Of a stretch of 64,000 nt of DNA, positions 1-9,316 are shown in pieces. The notes beneath the pieces were generated by a model. That model was not told where the DNA came from and searched no databases. It worked only from the letters and a program-made list of their open reading frames with translations. This DNA is from Streptomyces sp. CMB-StM0423. GTDB taxonomy: Bacteria; Actinomycetota; Actinomycetes; Streptomycetales; Streptomycetaceae. The stretch covers positions 5,707,001 through 5,771,000 of the forward strand of contig NZ_CP025407.1 in assembly GCF_002847285.1 (NCBI RefSeq), in the 5' to 3' direction. Both the position numbers and the translations under genes were made by a program. Position 1 is the first letter of the stretch. The number at the start of each line of letters is the position of its first letter.

Positions 1-2
1 GC

Positions 3-485
3 GAGGTCGGCTTCCTGCCGGTGCCCGGCGCGACCCTCGTCCGCCAGGTCACCCGCGCCAACAGCGGCGGCTTCCAGGAACTGGCCGGCGCCCAGGCGCT
101 CGCCCCGCTCGCCCGCGAACTCGGCCTCACCCCCGGCCGCGGGCACTACGCCGAGGTCGCGGCGGAACTCGTCGCCCGCGCCGCCGCCGAGCCCGGGGAA
201 CCCGGCCACGCGGAACTGCTCGACCGCTACGCGCAGCGCCTGGCCGTCGGCCTCGCCTCCGTGGTCGCCGTCCTCGACCCGCAGCTCATCGTGCTCTCGG
301 GCGCCGTGCTGGCCGCCGGCGGCGACCGGCTGCGCGCGCTCGTCCAGTCCGAGCTGGCCGAACTGGCCGTGCCCCGGCCGCGCCTGGTGACCGGCGCGGT
401 CGAGCGGCACCCCGTGCTCACCGGCGCGCTGGAGAGCGCGCTCGCCACCACCCGCGACGAGGTCTTCGACACCACCGCCCGCTGA
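3..485 (+). CDS. ROK family protein, C-terminal part (5' end outside window)
   Basis: This is the last 160 codons of a ROK family protein; the frame is open to the left edge, so the start lies outside. The segment around residues 78-100 of the visible part (LASVVAVLDPQLIVLSGAV) is the helix-strand typical of the second ROK subdomain, and the tail GALESALATT is typical of actinobacterial ROK repressors. ROK proteins are either sugar kinases or NagC/XylR-type repressors with an N-terminal winged helix. That end is missing here, so the two cannot be told apart. Lying 128 bp before a sugar ABC operon on the same strand, a repressor of that operon is the likelier role. The family is clear; the function is inferred. 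Confidence 0.8.
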   Translation, partial: EVGFLPVPGATLVRQVTRANSGGFQELAGAQALAPLARELGLTPGRGHYAEVAAELVARAAAEPGEPGHAELLDRYAQRLAVGLASVVAVLDPQLIVLSGAVLAAGGDRLRALVQSELAELAVPRPRLVTGAVERHPVLTGALESALATTRDEVFDTTAR

Positions 486-613
486 CGCCGGCCCGCCCGG
501 CCCGTTTCCGCACCGCACCCGGCACACCCGACCCGGCACACCCCCACCCGGCTCGCTCGCACCCGCCCCACCCGCCCGTTTTTCCCCTGCATCCGCCAGG
601 AGGTACGACGACC

Positions 614-1960
614 ATGCCCACAACCCGCCCACGCGGCCGCGCCGTCGCCGCGGTCGCCGCCGCGGCCGCGCTCTCGCTCTTCGCCGCCGCCTGCACCGGC
701 AGCAACGACTCAGGCGGAGCGGACGACGACCCCGACGCCGACGTCACGCTCACCTTCTGGCACGGCTGGAGCGCGCCGTCCGAGGTCGAGGCGATCGAGG
801 CCAACATCGACGCCTTCGAGGAGAAGTTCCCCAACATCACGGTCAAGTCCGTGAAGGGCGTCAACGACGACAAGCTGAACCAGGGCCTGCGCGCCGGCGG
901 CTCCAACGGCCCCGACGTCGTCTCCTCGTTCACCACCGACAACGTCGGCCGCTTCTGCTCCTCCAACGTCCTCGCCGACCTCGACCCGTTCCTCAAGGAG
1001 TCCGGCATCAGCCCGGAGGAGACCTTCCCGGCGCCGATGCTGGAGTACACCCAGTACGAGGGCAAGCGCTGCGCGCTGCCCCTCCTCGGCGACGCCTACG
1101 GCCTCTACTACAACAAGGACGCCTTCGCCGAAGCCGGCATCGACGCACCGCCGAAGACCCTCTCCGAGCTGGAGGAGGTCGCCAAGAAGCTCACCAAGCC
1201 CGACGGCGACGGCTACGAGCAGCTCGGCTTCATGCCCAACTACCAGGGCTACGAGACCACCGTCGAGCACTACGGCGGGCAGTTCGGCCTCACCTACTTC
1301 GACGGCGAGGGCAACTCCAGCGCCGCCGCCGACCCGAGGACGGCCGAGCTGTTCGAGTGGCAGAAGGGCATGGTCGACGCCCTCGGCGGCTTCGAGAAGC
1401 TGCGCAAGTACCGCAACACCTTCGGCGACGAGTGGGGCCCCAAGCACCCCTTCCACACCGGCCAGGTCGCCATGCAGATGGACGGCGAGTGGCGCGGCAA
1501 GATGGCCGCCGACGCCGACGTCGGCTTCGGGATAGGCGCGGCCCCCTTCCCCGTCCCCGACGACCAGGCGGACTCGTACGGCAAGGGCTACCTCTCCGGC
1601 ACCATCACCGGCATCGCCACCACCAGCGAGAAGAAGAACGCCGCCTGGGAGCTGGTGAAGTACCTGACCACCGACACCGACGCCGTCGTGGACTTCGCCA
1701 ACGCCATCCACAACGTGCCCTCCACGCTGGCCGCGCTGAAGTCCCCGAAGCTCAACGACGACCCCGTCTACCGCACGTTCGTCGACATCGCCCAGCACCC
1801 CGAGTCCAGCCACGCCCCGCCCTCGAAGAACGGCGGCGCCTTCCTGCTCACGCTCCAGGACTACGGGCTGAAGTACGAGAGCGGCGAGGAGGACGATCTG
1901 ACGTCCCTGCTGGAGCAGGCCGACGAGCAGATCGACAAGGACAACGCGCAGGCCGGCTGA
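614..1960 (+). CDS. Sugar ABC transporter substrate-binding lipoprotein
   Basis: This 448-aa protein is an extracellular sugar-binding lipoprotein (SBP family 1), which captures a carbohydrate outside the membrane and hands it to the two permeases encoded next. An Arg-rich n-region and Ala-rich hydrophobic stretch end in a lipobox, LFAAAC, with the lipidated Cys at residue 27. The mature part opens with the usual family sequence (VTLTFWHGW, about residues 43-51). An AGGAGG lies about 10 nt before the ATG. The stop overlaps the start of the first permease (ATGA), so translation is probably coupled. Downstream GH4 and GlcNAc-type kinase genes suggest a GlcNAc-containing or beta-linked sugar, but the ligand cannot be read from the sequence. 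Confidence 0.93.
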   Translation: MPTTRPRGRAVAAVAAAAALSLFAAACTGSNDSGGADDDPDADVTLTFWHGWSAPSEVEAIEANIDAFEEKFPNITVKSVKGVNDDKLNQGLRAGGSNGPDVVSSFTTDNVGRFCSSNVLADLDPFLKESGISPEETFPAPMLEYTQYEGKRCALPLLGDAYGLYYNKDAFAEAGIDAPPKTLSELEEVAKKLTKPDGDGYEQLGFMPNYQGYETTVEHYGGQFGLTYFDGEGNSSAAADPRTAELFEWQKGMVDALGGFEKLRKYRNTFGDEWGPKHPFHTGQVAMQMDGEWRGKMAADADVGFGIGAAPFPVPDDQADSYGKGYLSGTITGIATTSEKKNAAWELVKYLTTDTDAVVDFANAIHNVPSTLAALKSPKLNDDPVYRTFVDIAQHPESSHAPPSKNGGAFLLTLQDYGLKYESGEEDDLTSLLEQADEQIDKDNAQAG

Positions 1961-2907
1961 TGTCCGCCGCCGTCTGCACCCTGGGTGCGCGGCGCCGCCG
2001 CGCGGCGCTGCGCACCCTCGGGTTCCTCTCGCCCTGGCTCGTCGGCTTCGGCGTCTTCTTCGCCTACCCCCTCGGCGCGACCGTCTACTTCTCCTTCATG
2101 AAGTACGACGGGTTCACCGACCCCGTCTGGGTGGGGCTGAAGAACTGGCGCTACGTCCTGTTCGACTACCCCTTCTTCTGGCCCGCTCTGGCCAACACCC
2201 TGTGGCTGGTGCTCGTGATGGTCACCCTGCGCACGGTCTTCGGGCTCGGCATCGGGCTGCTCATCACCAAGATCAAGACTGGCGCCGGCGTCTTCCGCAC
2301 CCTGTTCTACCTGCCGTATCTGGCGCCGCCGGTCGCCGCCACCATGTCGTTCGTCTTCCTGATGAACCCCGGCACCGGACCGGTCAACACCATCCTCGGC
2401 CGGCTCGGCCTGGGCGAGCCCGGCTGGTTCAACGACGCGCAGTGGTCCAAACCGGCGCTGACGATCCTCGCGCTGTGGTGCGTCGGGGACCTCATGGTCA
2501 TCTTCATGGCGTCGCTGCTGGACGTGCCCAAGGAGCAGTACGAGGCCGCCGAGCTGGACGGCGCCGGCGCCTGGTCCCGCTTCCGGTACGTCACGCTGCC
2601 GAACATCCGGCCCGTCGTGCTCTTCGCCGTCGTCACCGGCGTGATCGCCACGATGCAGTACTACACCGAGCCCATCGTGGCCGCGAAGGTCGCCAGCGGC
2701 GTCATCGGCGGCTCGGGACAGCACTTCGAGCCCGGCTACCCGGAGAAGTCCACCCTCACCGTCCCGCAGAGCGTCTACCACCTGGGCTTCCAGCGGTTCG
2801 ACACCGGCGCCGCGTGCGTCGTCGCCCTCGTGCTCTTCGTCCTCGCGATGGCCTTCACGTACGTGCTCATGCGCCGCGGCAGCGGCTTCCTGAAGGAGGA
2901 CGACTGA
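1960..2907 (+). CDS. Sugar ABC transporter permease (MalF/UgpA type)
   Basis: This 315-aa inner-membrane permease is the first of a heterodimeric CUT1-type pair. It has six predicted membrane segments, starting at about residue 22 (TLGFLSPWLVGFGVFFAYPLG). The cytoplasmic EAA loop that docks on the ATPase is visible as YEAAELDGAG followed by LPNIRP. The ATG overlaps the stop of the binding-protein gene by one base, and the stop overlaps the next start the same way. No ATPase gene is present in the operon; in Streptomyces such importers commonly share the general ATPase MsiK encoded elsewhere, which I infer here. Confidence 0.93.
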   Translation: MSAAVCTLGARRRRAALRTLGFLSPWLVGFGVFFAYPLGATVYFSFMKYDGFTDPVWVGLKNWRYVLFDYPFFWPALANTLWLVLVMVTLRTVFGLGIGLLITKIKTGAGVFRTLFYLPYLAPPVAATMSFVFLMNPGTGPVNTILGRLGLGEPGWFNDAQWSKPALTILALWCVGDLMVIFMASLLDVPKEQYEAAELDGAGAWSRFRYVTLPNIRPVVLFAVVTGVIATMQYYTEPIVAAKVASGVIGGSGQHFEPGYPEKSTLTVPQSVYHLGFQRFDTGAACVVALVLFVLAMAFTYVLMRRGSGFLKEDD

Positions 2908-3836
2908 TGGCCGCGGTACATCCGGTCGAGCGGAAGCGGCCCGCGGCGGCGCGCCCCGCGGCCTCGGGCCGGCGCCCGCGGCGTGGTCCCGCGACGAACG
3001 CGCAGGCGCGCCGCAGGGAGCTGCTGAACTGGGTCGCGGTGCACGCCCTGGCGATCGCCGCGTCGCTGTTCTTCGTGCTCCCCTTCGTCTTCGTCTTCCT
3101 CACCGCCGTGATGAGCGACGACCAGGCGCTGACCCGGGCGCTGTGGCCGCGTACCTGGGAATGGGGCAACTTCGGCACGGTGTGGGAGACCCCGGGCTTC
3201 CTCACCTGGTGGCGCAACACGCTGCTCTACGCGGGCCTGGGCACCGTGCTCGCGGTCGGCTCCAGCCTCCCCGTGGCGTACGCGCTGGCCAAGTTCCGCT
3301 TCCGCGGCCGGAACCTGGCGATGATGATGGTCATCGCGGCGATGATGCTCCCGCCGCAGGTCGTCATCGTCCCCATGTACCTGTTCTGGTCCCGGCAGAT
3401 GGACATGACCGGCACCCTGTGGCCGCTGATCATCCCCTTCGCCTTCGCCAACCCCTTCAGCGTCTTCCTGCTGCGGCAGTTCCTGCTGACCATCCCGCGC
3501 GAGTACACCGAGGCCGCGCGCATCGACGGCTGCGGCGAACTGCGCATCCTGCTGCGCATCGTGGTGCCCATGGCCAAGCCCGCCATCGCCGCCGTCGCCC
3601 TGTTCCACTTCTTCTACTGCTGGAACGACTACTTCGGGCCGCAGATCTACGCCTCGGAGAACCCGGGCTGGTGGACGCTGAGCTACGGGCTGGAGTCGTT
3701 CAAGGGTGCCCACCAGACGGACTGGAACCTCACCATGGCGGCCACGGTCCTGGTCATGGCCCCGGTGATCGTGGTCTTCTTCTTCGCCCAGAAAGCCTTC
3801 ATCGAGGGCGTCACCCTGACAGGAGTCAAAGGTTGA
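2907..3836 (+). CDS. Sugar ABC transporter permease (MalG/UgpE type)
   Basis: This 309-aa protein is the second permease of the importer. About 45 basic, Ala/Pro-rich cytoplasmic residues precede six membrane segments, the first at roughly residues 48-70 (LAIAASLFFVLPFVFVFLTA). The EAA loop reads TEAARIDGCGE followed by VVPMAKPA. The start at 2907 is chosen because its ATG overlaps the preceding TGA, after GAAGGAGG upstream. Its stop overlaps the TTG start of the GH4 gene, so all genes from the binding protein to the kinase form one coupled operon. It acts with the other permease and an ATPase supplied in trans. Confidence 0.93.
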   Translation: MAAVHPVERKRPAAARPAASGRRPRRGPATNAQARRRELLNWVAVHALAIAASLFFVLPFVFVFLTAVMSDDQALTRALWPRTWEWGNFGTVWETPGFLTWWRNTLLYAGLGTVLAVGSSLPVAYALAKFRFRGRNLAMMMVIAAMMLPPQVVIVPMYLFWSRQMDMTGTLWPLIIPFAFANPFSVFLLRQFLLTIPREYTEAARIDGCGELRILLRIVVPMAKPAIAAVALFHFFYCWNDYFGPQIYASENPGWWTLSYGLESFKGAHQTDWNLTMAATVLVMAPVIVVFFFAQKAFIEGVTLTGVKG

Positions 3837-5098
3837 AACTCGCAGTGGTAGGCGGCGGCTCGACCTATACGCCCGAGCTGGTCGACGGGTTCGCGCGGCT
3901 GCGCGAGACGCTGCCCGTCGACGAGCTGGTCCTCATCGACCCCGCCGCCGAGCGGCTGGACCTGATCGGCGCCCTGGCGCGGCGGATGTTCGCCCGGCAG
4001 GGCCACGACGGGCGGGTCGTCACCACCGCCCGCCTCGAAGAGGGCGTCCAGGGCGCGGACGCCGTGCTCGTCCAACTGCGCGTCGGCGGGCAGGCGGCGC
4101 GGCAGCAGGACGAGACGTGGCCGCTGGACTGCGGCTGCGTCGGGCAGGAGACGACCGGCGCGGGCGGTCTCGCCAAGGCGCTGCGCACCGTGCCCGTGGT
4201 GCTCGACATCGCGGAACGGGTCCGGAAGGCCGCCCCCGACGCCTGGATCATCGACTTCACCAACCCCGTCGGCATCGTCACCCGCGCGCTGCTGCAGGCC
4301 GGGCACCGCGCGGTGGGCCTGTGCAACGTCGCCATCCACCTCCAGCGGACGTTCGCGCGGCTCTTGGACGCCCCGCCCGCGGACGTCCACCTGGAGCACG
4401 TCGGCCTCAACCACCTCACCTGGGAGCTGGGCGTACGCCTCGGCGGCCCCGGCGGCGTCGACGTGACGCCCAAGCTGATCGGCGAGCACGGCGCCCGGAT
4501 CGCCGGGGAGCTGCGGCTGCCGCCGGAGCTGCTGACCCGGCTCGGCGTCGTGCCCTCGTACTACCTGCGCTACTACTACGCCCACGACCAGGTCGTGGGC
4601 GAACAGCGCGAGGGTCCCTCGCGGGGCGCGCAGGTCGCCGGGATGGAGGCCGAGCTGCTGCGGATGTACGCCGACCCGACGCTCGACACCAAGCCGGAGC
4701 TGCTGTCCAAGCGCGGCGGCGCGTACTACTCCGAGGCCGCCGTCGCGCTCGCCGCGTCACTGCTGGGCGGGGCGGCGGGCGCGGTGCAGGTCGTCAACAC
4801 CGTCAACCGCGGCACGCTGCCGTTCCTCCCCGACGACGCGGTCGTCGAGGTCCAGGCCGAGGTCACCGCCGAGGGCGCCAGGCCGCTGCCGGTCCCGGAG
4901 CTGGACCCGCTGTTCGCCGGCCTCGTCGCGCACACCACCGCGTACGAGCGCCTCGCGCTGGACGCGGCGCTGGAGGGCGGGCGCGAGCGCGTCTTCCGCG
5001 CGCTGCTCGCGCACCCGCTGGTCGGGCAGTACGACCGCGCCGAGAAGCTGGCGGACGCGCTGATCGCGCACAACCGGGAGCATCTGCCGTGGGCCTGA
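3833..5098 (+). CDS. GH4 6-phospho-beta-glucosidase-type glycosidase
   Basis: This 421-aa cytosolic enzyme belongs to glycoside hydrolase family 4, which uses NAD+ and a divalent metal to cleave (usually 6-phosphorylated) disaccharides by an oxidation-elimination route. The nucleotide-binding segment VVGGGSTYTPELV lies at residues 4-16. The family metal ligands correspond to Cys164 (GLCNVAIH) and His194 (EHVGLNHLTW). The TTG at 3833 overlaps the permease stop and gives the usual N-terminus. GH4 enzymes normally receive substrates from a PTS. Here the partner is an ABC importer, so the sugar must be phosphorylated inside the cell, perhaps by the kinase encoded next. Family is secure; whether the substrate is glucose- or GlcNAc-type is inferred. 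Confidence 0.9.
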   Translation: MKLAVVGGGSTYTPELVDGFARLRETLPVDELVLIDPAAERLDLIGALARRMFARQGHDGRVVTTARLEEGVQGADAVLVQLRVGGQAARQQDETWPLDCGCVGQETTGAGGLAKALRTVPVVLDIAERVRKAAPDAWIIDFTNPVGIVTRALLQAGHRAVGLCNVAIHLQRTFARLLDAPPADVHLEHVGLNHLTWELGVRLGGPGGVDVTPKLIGEHGARIAGELRLPPELLTRLGVVPSYYLRYYYAHDQVVGEQREGPSRGAQVAGMEAELLRMYADPTLDTKPELLSKRGGAYYSEAAVALAASLLGGAAGAVQVVNTVNRGTLPFLPDDAVVEVQAEVTAEGARPLPVPELDPLFAGLVAHTTAYERLALDAALEGGRERVFRALLAHPLVGQYDRAEKLADALIAHNREHLPWA

Positions 5099-6096
5099 GC
5101 CCGGTCGCCGTGCTGGCGATCGACGCCGGGAACAGCAAGACGGACGCGGCGCTGGTCGCGGCGGACGGCACGGTGCTGGGCCAGGGGCGCAGCGGCGGCT
5201 TCCGGCCGCCGGTGACCGGGGTGGCGGCGGCGGTCGACGTGCTGGCGGAGGCGGTGGCCGGGGCGGTACGGCAGGCGGGGGGCGACGGCTCCGGCGGTGC
5301 CGTCGCCGGACAGGTGTCCGCGCATGTGTCCGCGTGCCTGGCCAACGTCGACCTGCCCGCGGAGGAACGCGCCATCCGCGCGGAACTGGAGGCCCGCGGC
5401 TGGGGCCGTACGGTTGCCGTCCACAACGACACGTTCGCCCTGCTCCGCGCCGGCCTGCCGCCCGGCGCGCAGCCGCGCGGCGTCGCCGTCGTCTGCGGCG
5501 CCGGCATCAACTGCGCCGGGCTGCTGCCCGACGGCCGCACCCACCGGTTCCTCGCCCTCGGCAGGCTGTCCGGCGACTGGGGCGGCGGCGCGGGGCTCGC
5601 GGCGGAGGCGGTCTGGTACGCGGCGCGGGCGGAGGACGGCCGCGGCGAGCCGACCGCCCTGGCGACGGCGGTGCCGGAGCACTTCGGCCTCGGCACGATG
5701 TACGAGCTGATCGAGGGCGTCCACCTCGGCCGGGTCCCGGTGGCCCGCACCCAGCGGCTGGCCCCGCTGCTCTTCGCGGTGGCGGCCGGGGGCGACCCGG
5801 TGGCGCGGTCCATCGTGGACCGGCAGGCGGACGAGGTGGTGGCGCTGGCGGCGGTGGCGCTGGAGCGCCTCGGCCTGCTGGACGAGGAGGTGCCGGTGGT
5901 GCTCGGCGGCAGCGTCCTGGCCGCGGGCCACGCGCAGTTGGACGACCGGGTACGCGCCCTCCTCACGGCCCGCGCCCCGAAGGCGGTCCCCCGGGTGGTC
6001 ACGGCCCCGCCGGTGCTGGGCGCGGCCCTCCTGGGCCTGGACCGCGCCGGAGCCCCGGAGGAGGCCAGGTCCCGTACGCGGCAGCACTACGGCTGA
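5089..6096 (+). CDS. BadF/BcrA-type sugar kinase, probably N-acetylglucosamine kinase
   Basis: This 335-aa protein has the ASKHA ATPase fold of the BadF/BadG/BcrA/BcrD family, to which GlcNAc kinases belong. The phosphate-1 loop is VLAIDAGNSKTDAALV near residue 8, a second Gly-rich motif VVCGAGINCAG lies near residue 134, and the adenosine loop VPVVLGGSVLAAG near residue 267. The GTG start at 5089 overlaps the GH4 gene by 10 bp. Likely role: ATP-dependent 6-phosphorylation of imported GlcNAc or a GlcNAc disaccharide, supplying the GH4 enzyme or GlcNAc catabolism. It ends 22 bp from the convergent GH84 gene. Kinase family is confident; GlcNAc specificity is inferred from family and context. 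Confidence 0.85.
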   Translation: MGLSPVAVLAIDAGNSKTDAALVAADGTVLGQGRSGGFRPPVTGVAAAVDVLAEAVAGAVRQAGGDGSGGAVAGQVSAHVSACLANVDLPAEERAIRAELEARGWGRTVAVHNDTFALLRAGLPPGAQPRGVAVVCGAGINCAGLLPDGRTHRFLALGRLSGDWGGGAGLAAEAVWYAARAEDGRGEPTALATAVPEHFGLGTMYELIEGVHLGRVPVARTQRLAPLLFAVAAGGDPVARSIVDRQADEVVALAAVALERLGLLDEEVPVVLGGSVLAAGHAQLDDRVRALLTARAPKAVPRVVTAPPVLGAALLGLDRAGAPEEARSRTRQHYG

Positions 6097-6118
6097 GCCG
6101 GGCGGGCCCGGAACGCGG

Positions 6119-9100
6119 TCAGTCGCGGACGGCCCGTACCTCCAGGGCGTAGAGCGAGTAGCCGAACTCCGTCGCGCGCTCCACGCCCTGGACGCGGACG
6201 TAGCGCACCTCGCGCTCGTCCATCCGGACCGACTCGCGGCCGCCCTCGCCGTCGTTCACCGCCGCCGCCGTGCGCCAGCGGCGGCCGTCGGCGGAGACCT
6301 GCACGCGGTAGCGCTTCGCGTACGCGCTCTCCCAGTTCAGCGCCACCTCGCCGACCCGCACCGGCTTCGCGAGCCGCACCTGCACCCAGGCGCCGTCCTC
6401 GACCGGCGAGGACCAGCGCGTCTCCGGGTCGCCGTCCGCCACCGCCGCCGCCGGGAAATCCGGCGTCTCGTCCGCCGACGACGACGCGCGGCCGTCGCGG
6501 GCCAGGTCGGGGCCGCCCACCGCGGGGTAGGCGTGCACGGTGACGGTACGGACCTGGGCGGCGCCGCCGTCCTCCAGCTTCACCGGGATCTCGTACGTGC
6601 CCGGCCGCACGTCCTCCGTCGCCCGGATCTCGATCGGGGCCCTGGCCGTCGTGCCGCGGGCTATCCGCACCTCGCCGGGGGACTCCGCCTTCAGCCCCTC
6701 CGGCGCCTTCGCCGTCACCTTGCCGCCCGCGTCGCCGGGGCGCCGCGCGGACAACTCCGCGTCCACGACCACCGGATCGCCGCCGATCGTCACGTCCGCC
6801 CGGTCGCGGGAGAGCGACAGCCGGGCGCCCGGCTCCGCGGCGGACCACGGCACCACCTCGTACACCACGGGCGCCGTGGTGTCGGCGGCCCACACGAGCC
6901 GTACGGCGTCGGCGTCGGCGCGCTCGGCGGGCAGCTCCGTCCAGCCGCCGCCGTCGAGTTCGCCGACCGGGCGCCAGGCGGTCCCGCCGCCGTCGCGTAC
7001 CCGGATCTGCACCTCGGCGCGGGTGCCCGTGCCGGGCTGGGTCAGCACCGTCACCGCCCGCAGCGGCCGCCGGTCGAACTCCACCACCAGCGCCTCGTGC
7101 GTGCCGGGCGACGGCGGCCGGGCGGCCTCGTACGCCGTGGCCGGCTTTCCGTCGGCCGCCGCCGCCACCGACGAGCCCTCCAGCGGCTCCGCGCCGCCCG
7201 AGACGGACGCCCCGGCGCCGGCGGAGCGCTGCGCGCCGCCGCCCGCGCCCAGCCAGGAGTCGGAGTCCGTCAGCGCCCGGCCGAGGAAGGCGTCGAGCAC
7301 CCCCGCGCCCACCACCCCGCTCGGAGGTCCCTCCCACGTGCGCGCCAGCGCGCTGTGGGGGAGGCCCGCCTCGCCGGCCAGGCGCTGCAGCTCCAGCCGC
7401 GCCTGCCACGCCTCCTCGTTGCGGCCCGCGGCCTGCGCGGTGACCATGTCCACCGCCCGCTCGCCGGCCGCGCCGTACCGCGCCAACTGCGTCAGCCACG
7501 GCCGCACCTCGTCGCCGAACGTGCCGTCCGCCAGCGGCGCCAGCTCCTCCGGCGCGCGGCGCATCACGGTGAACGCCTCCCGCAGCCGCGCAGCCGCCTT
7601 CTCCGCGTCCCGCCTGCCGCCGGCCGCGCTCTCCCGCGCGCGCCAGAAGTCCGCGATCAGCGGCCGCAGATACGCCGACTCCCTGGCGCCCAGCTCCGAC
7701 GACGCCGAGTTCCCGGCCAGCGCGGCGAGCGCGGCGCCCGCCTTCTCCGGCTCCGGGGCGTCCGCGGCGAGGTCGCGCACGGCGGCCCGCCAGGAGGCGT
7801 CCGGCTCGTACGCGCGCGGGTTCCAGGCGTAGTCGGCGACCGTGAACAGCGGCACCCGGGAGGCGGCGGGCTGCTCCATCGCGCCGGCCAGCACGCCCGC
7901 GGAGCCGGCGGCGACCGCCGGGTCGCGGCCGTCGTACGGGCCGAGGAAGATGCGGTCGCGGGCGTAGTCGTTGACGGGGTAGTTGTCCTGCGTGACCAGC
8001 GGGTGGCCGCCGAACGCGGCCTGCGTGTCACGCAGTTGGCCGCCGCTGATCTCCTTGGGCACCGCGCCGACGCCGGACCAGGCGACCTCGACCCGCTCGT
8101 CCAGCTCGCCGGCGAGCGCGGAGCGGTAGTCGGTGGTGCCGTCCTGGTAGTACTCGGTCGGCAGCAGCGACAGCGGCGCCGCGTCCGGGTGCCGCCGGGA
8201 CAGGTGTGCGGCCAGCGCGTTGGCGGTCTCGGCCTGCGCGCGGGCGGCGGCCTCCGGGCCCGAGCCGTACTCGTCGGCGTCCTCGCCGCAGGCCCACTCG
8301 CTGTAGCTGACGTCCTGGAACTGGAGCTGGAAGGCCCGTACGCCCAGCGCCCACATCGCGTCCGCCTTGGCCAGCAGGTCCTTGCGGTCGCGGGCCGAGG
8401 AGAAGCAGAAGTCCTGGCCCGGCGCCACCGCCCAGGCGAGCGTCACGTGGTTGGCGCGGGCCCGCTCGGCCAGCTCGCGGAACCGGGCGCGCTGGTCGGC
8501 CGGGTACGCCTCGCGCCAGCCGGCCTGGCGGTACTGGTCGTCGCCGGGGGAGTAGAGGTAGCGGTTGAGCTTCGTGCGGCCCATGAAGTCGAGCTGCGCC
8601 AGGCGCTGTTCGTGGCTCCAGGGGCGGCCGTAGTGGTTCTCCGCGATGCCGCGCACGGCGGTGCCGGGCCAGTCGCGTACGGACACGGCGGGCAGCGTGT
8701 TCTCCGTACGGGCCGCGCGGGACAGTTCGCGCAGCGTCTGCACGCCGTGGAAGAGGCCCGCGGCGTCGGTCCCGGCCAGCGCGACGACGTCGCGGCCCTC
8801 GTACTGCCCGGCGGCCAGCCGGTAGCCGCCGGCCGGCAGGTCGGCCTGCTCGCCCGCGCCCAGGGCGCGCAGCGCGGCGTCGGCGGGGGAGCGGCGCGGC
8901 GGCGGGCCCGCGACGCCCGCGGGGCCGGCCGGCGTCTGGTCGGCGTAGACCACGAGCCCGGTCGCGGGCAGCGCGGCGCCGGGGCGCACCTGCGTGAACT
9001 CCCGTACGCCGACCGCCCGCAGCACCTCGTGCAGCTCCGCGAGCGCCCGCGGGTCGGCCCCCTCGGGGGTGACGAGCACCGCCTGCCCGCCCGCGTGCAC

Positions 9101-9316
9101 CTCGCCGGCGCGGGCGCGCAACTGCTGCGGGCGCGGCCACACCGTGTCGCGCAGCGCCTCTTCGGCGGCCGGCGTCTCGGCCGACCCCGTGCCGCCGGCG
9201 TCCGGCTGCTGCGGCTGGGCAGCGGCCTCCGGCGCCCGGCCGCCGAGCAGCCCGCCGATCACGGCGGCGGACAACGCCGTCGCCGTGGCCACCCGCCGCC
9301 TGGCAGCTCCGCCCAA
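6119..9316 (-). CDS. Secreted GH84-type beta-N-acetylglucosaminidase with C-terminal F5/8 C (CBM32-like) domain
   Basis: This is a large exported glycosidase, about 1065 aa. The preferred start is the TTG at 9316: GGAGG lies about 10 nt upstream, and it gives a compact signal peptide with an Arg cluster, a hydrophobic core (VATATALSAAVIGGLL) and APEAAAQ. An in-frame GTG at 9418 would add 34 residues of poor coding character. The catalytic core (about residues 150-480) contains RGIAENHYGRPWSHEQRL and the GH84 active-site strand FQLQFQDVSYSEW. The aligned family pair is Asp-Asp, but here it is Gln334-Asp335. An NEW3-like beta domain follows, then a C-terminal discoidin domain (PDFPAAAVADGDPETRWSS). 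Likely role: releasing GlcNAc from polymers or glycoproteins to feed the importer. GH84 assignment is firm; activity is uncertain because of the Gln. Confidence 0.85.
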   Translation of the reverse strand: MGGAARRRVATATALSAAVIGGLLGGRAPEAAAQPQQPDAGGTGSAETPAAEEALRDTVWPRPQQLRARAGEVHAGGQAVLVTPEGADPRALAELHEVLRAVGVREFTQVRPGAALPATGLVVYADQTPAGPAGVAGPPPRRSPADAALRALGAGEQADLPAGGYRLAAGQYEGRDVVALAGTDAAGLFHGVQTLRELSRAARTENTLPAVSVRDWPGTAVRGIAENHYGRPWSHEQRLAQLDFMGRTKLNRYLYSPGDDQYRQAGWREAYPADQRARFRELAERARANHVTLAWAVAPGQDFCFSSARDRKDLLAKADAMWALGVRAFQLQFQDVSYSEWACGEDADEYGSGPEAAARAQAETANALAAHLSRRHPDAAPLSLLPTEYYQDGTTDYRSALAGELDERVEVAWSGVGAVPKEISGGQLRDTQAAFGGHPLVTQDNYPVNDYARDRIFLGPYDGRDPAVAAGSAGVLAGAMEQPAASRVPLFTVADYAWNPRAYEPDASWRAAVRDLAADAPEPEKAGAALAALAGNSASSELGARESAYLRPLIADFWRARESAAGGRRDAEKAAARLREAFTVMRRAPEELAPLADGTFGDEVRPWLTQLARYGAAGERAVDMVTAQAAGRNEEAWQARLELQRLAGEAGLPHSALARTWEGPPSGVVGAGVLDAFLGRALTDSDSWLGAGGGAQRSAGAGASVSGGAEPLEGSSVAAAADGKPATAYEAARPPSPGTHEALVVEFDRRPLRAVTVLTQPGTGTRAEVQIRVRDGGGTAWRPVGELDGGGWTELPAERADADAVRLVWAADTTAPVVYEVVPWSAAEPGARLSLSRDRADVTIGGDPVVVDAELSARRPGDAGGKVTAKAPEGLKAESPGEVRIARGTTARAPIEIRATEDVRPGTYEIPVKLEDGGAAQVRTVTVHAYPAVGGPDLARDGRASSSADETPDFPAAAVADGDPETRWSSPVEDGAWVQVRLAKPVRVGEVALNWESAYAKRYRVQVSADGRRWRTAAAVNDGEGGRESVRMDEREVRYVRVQGVERATEFGYSLYALEVRAVRD

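Noticed and set aside
486..613. Possible DasR (dre) operator before the sugar importer operon
   Set aside because: No sequence resembling the ACTGGTCTAGACCACT consensus is present; only GC-rich direct repeats of CGGCACACCC type.
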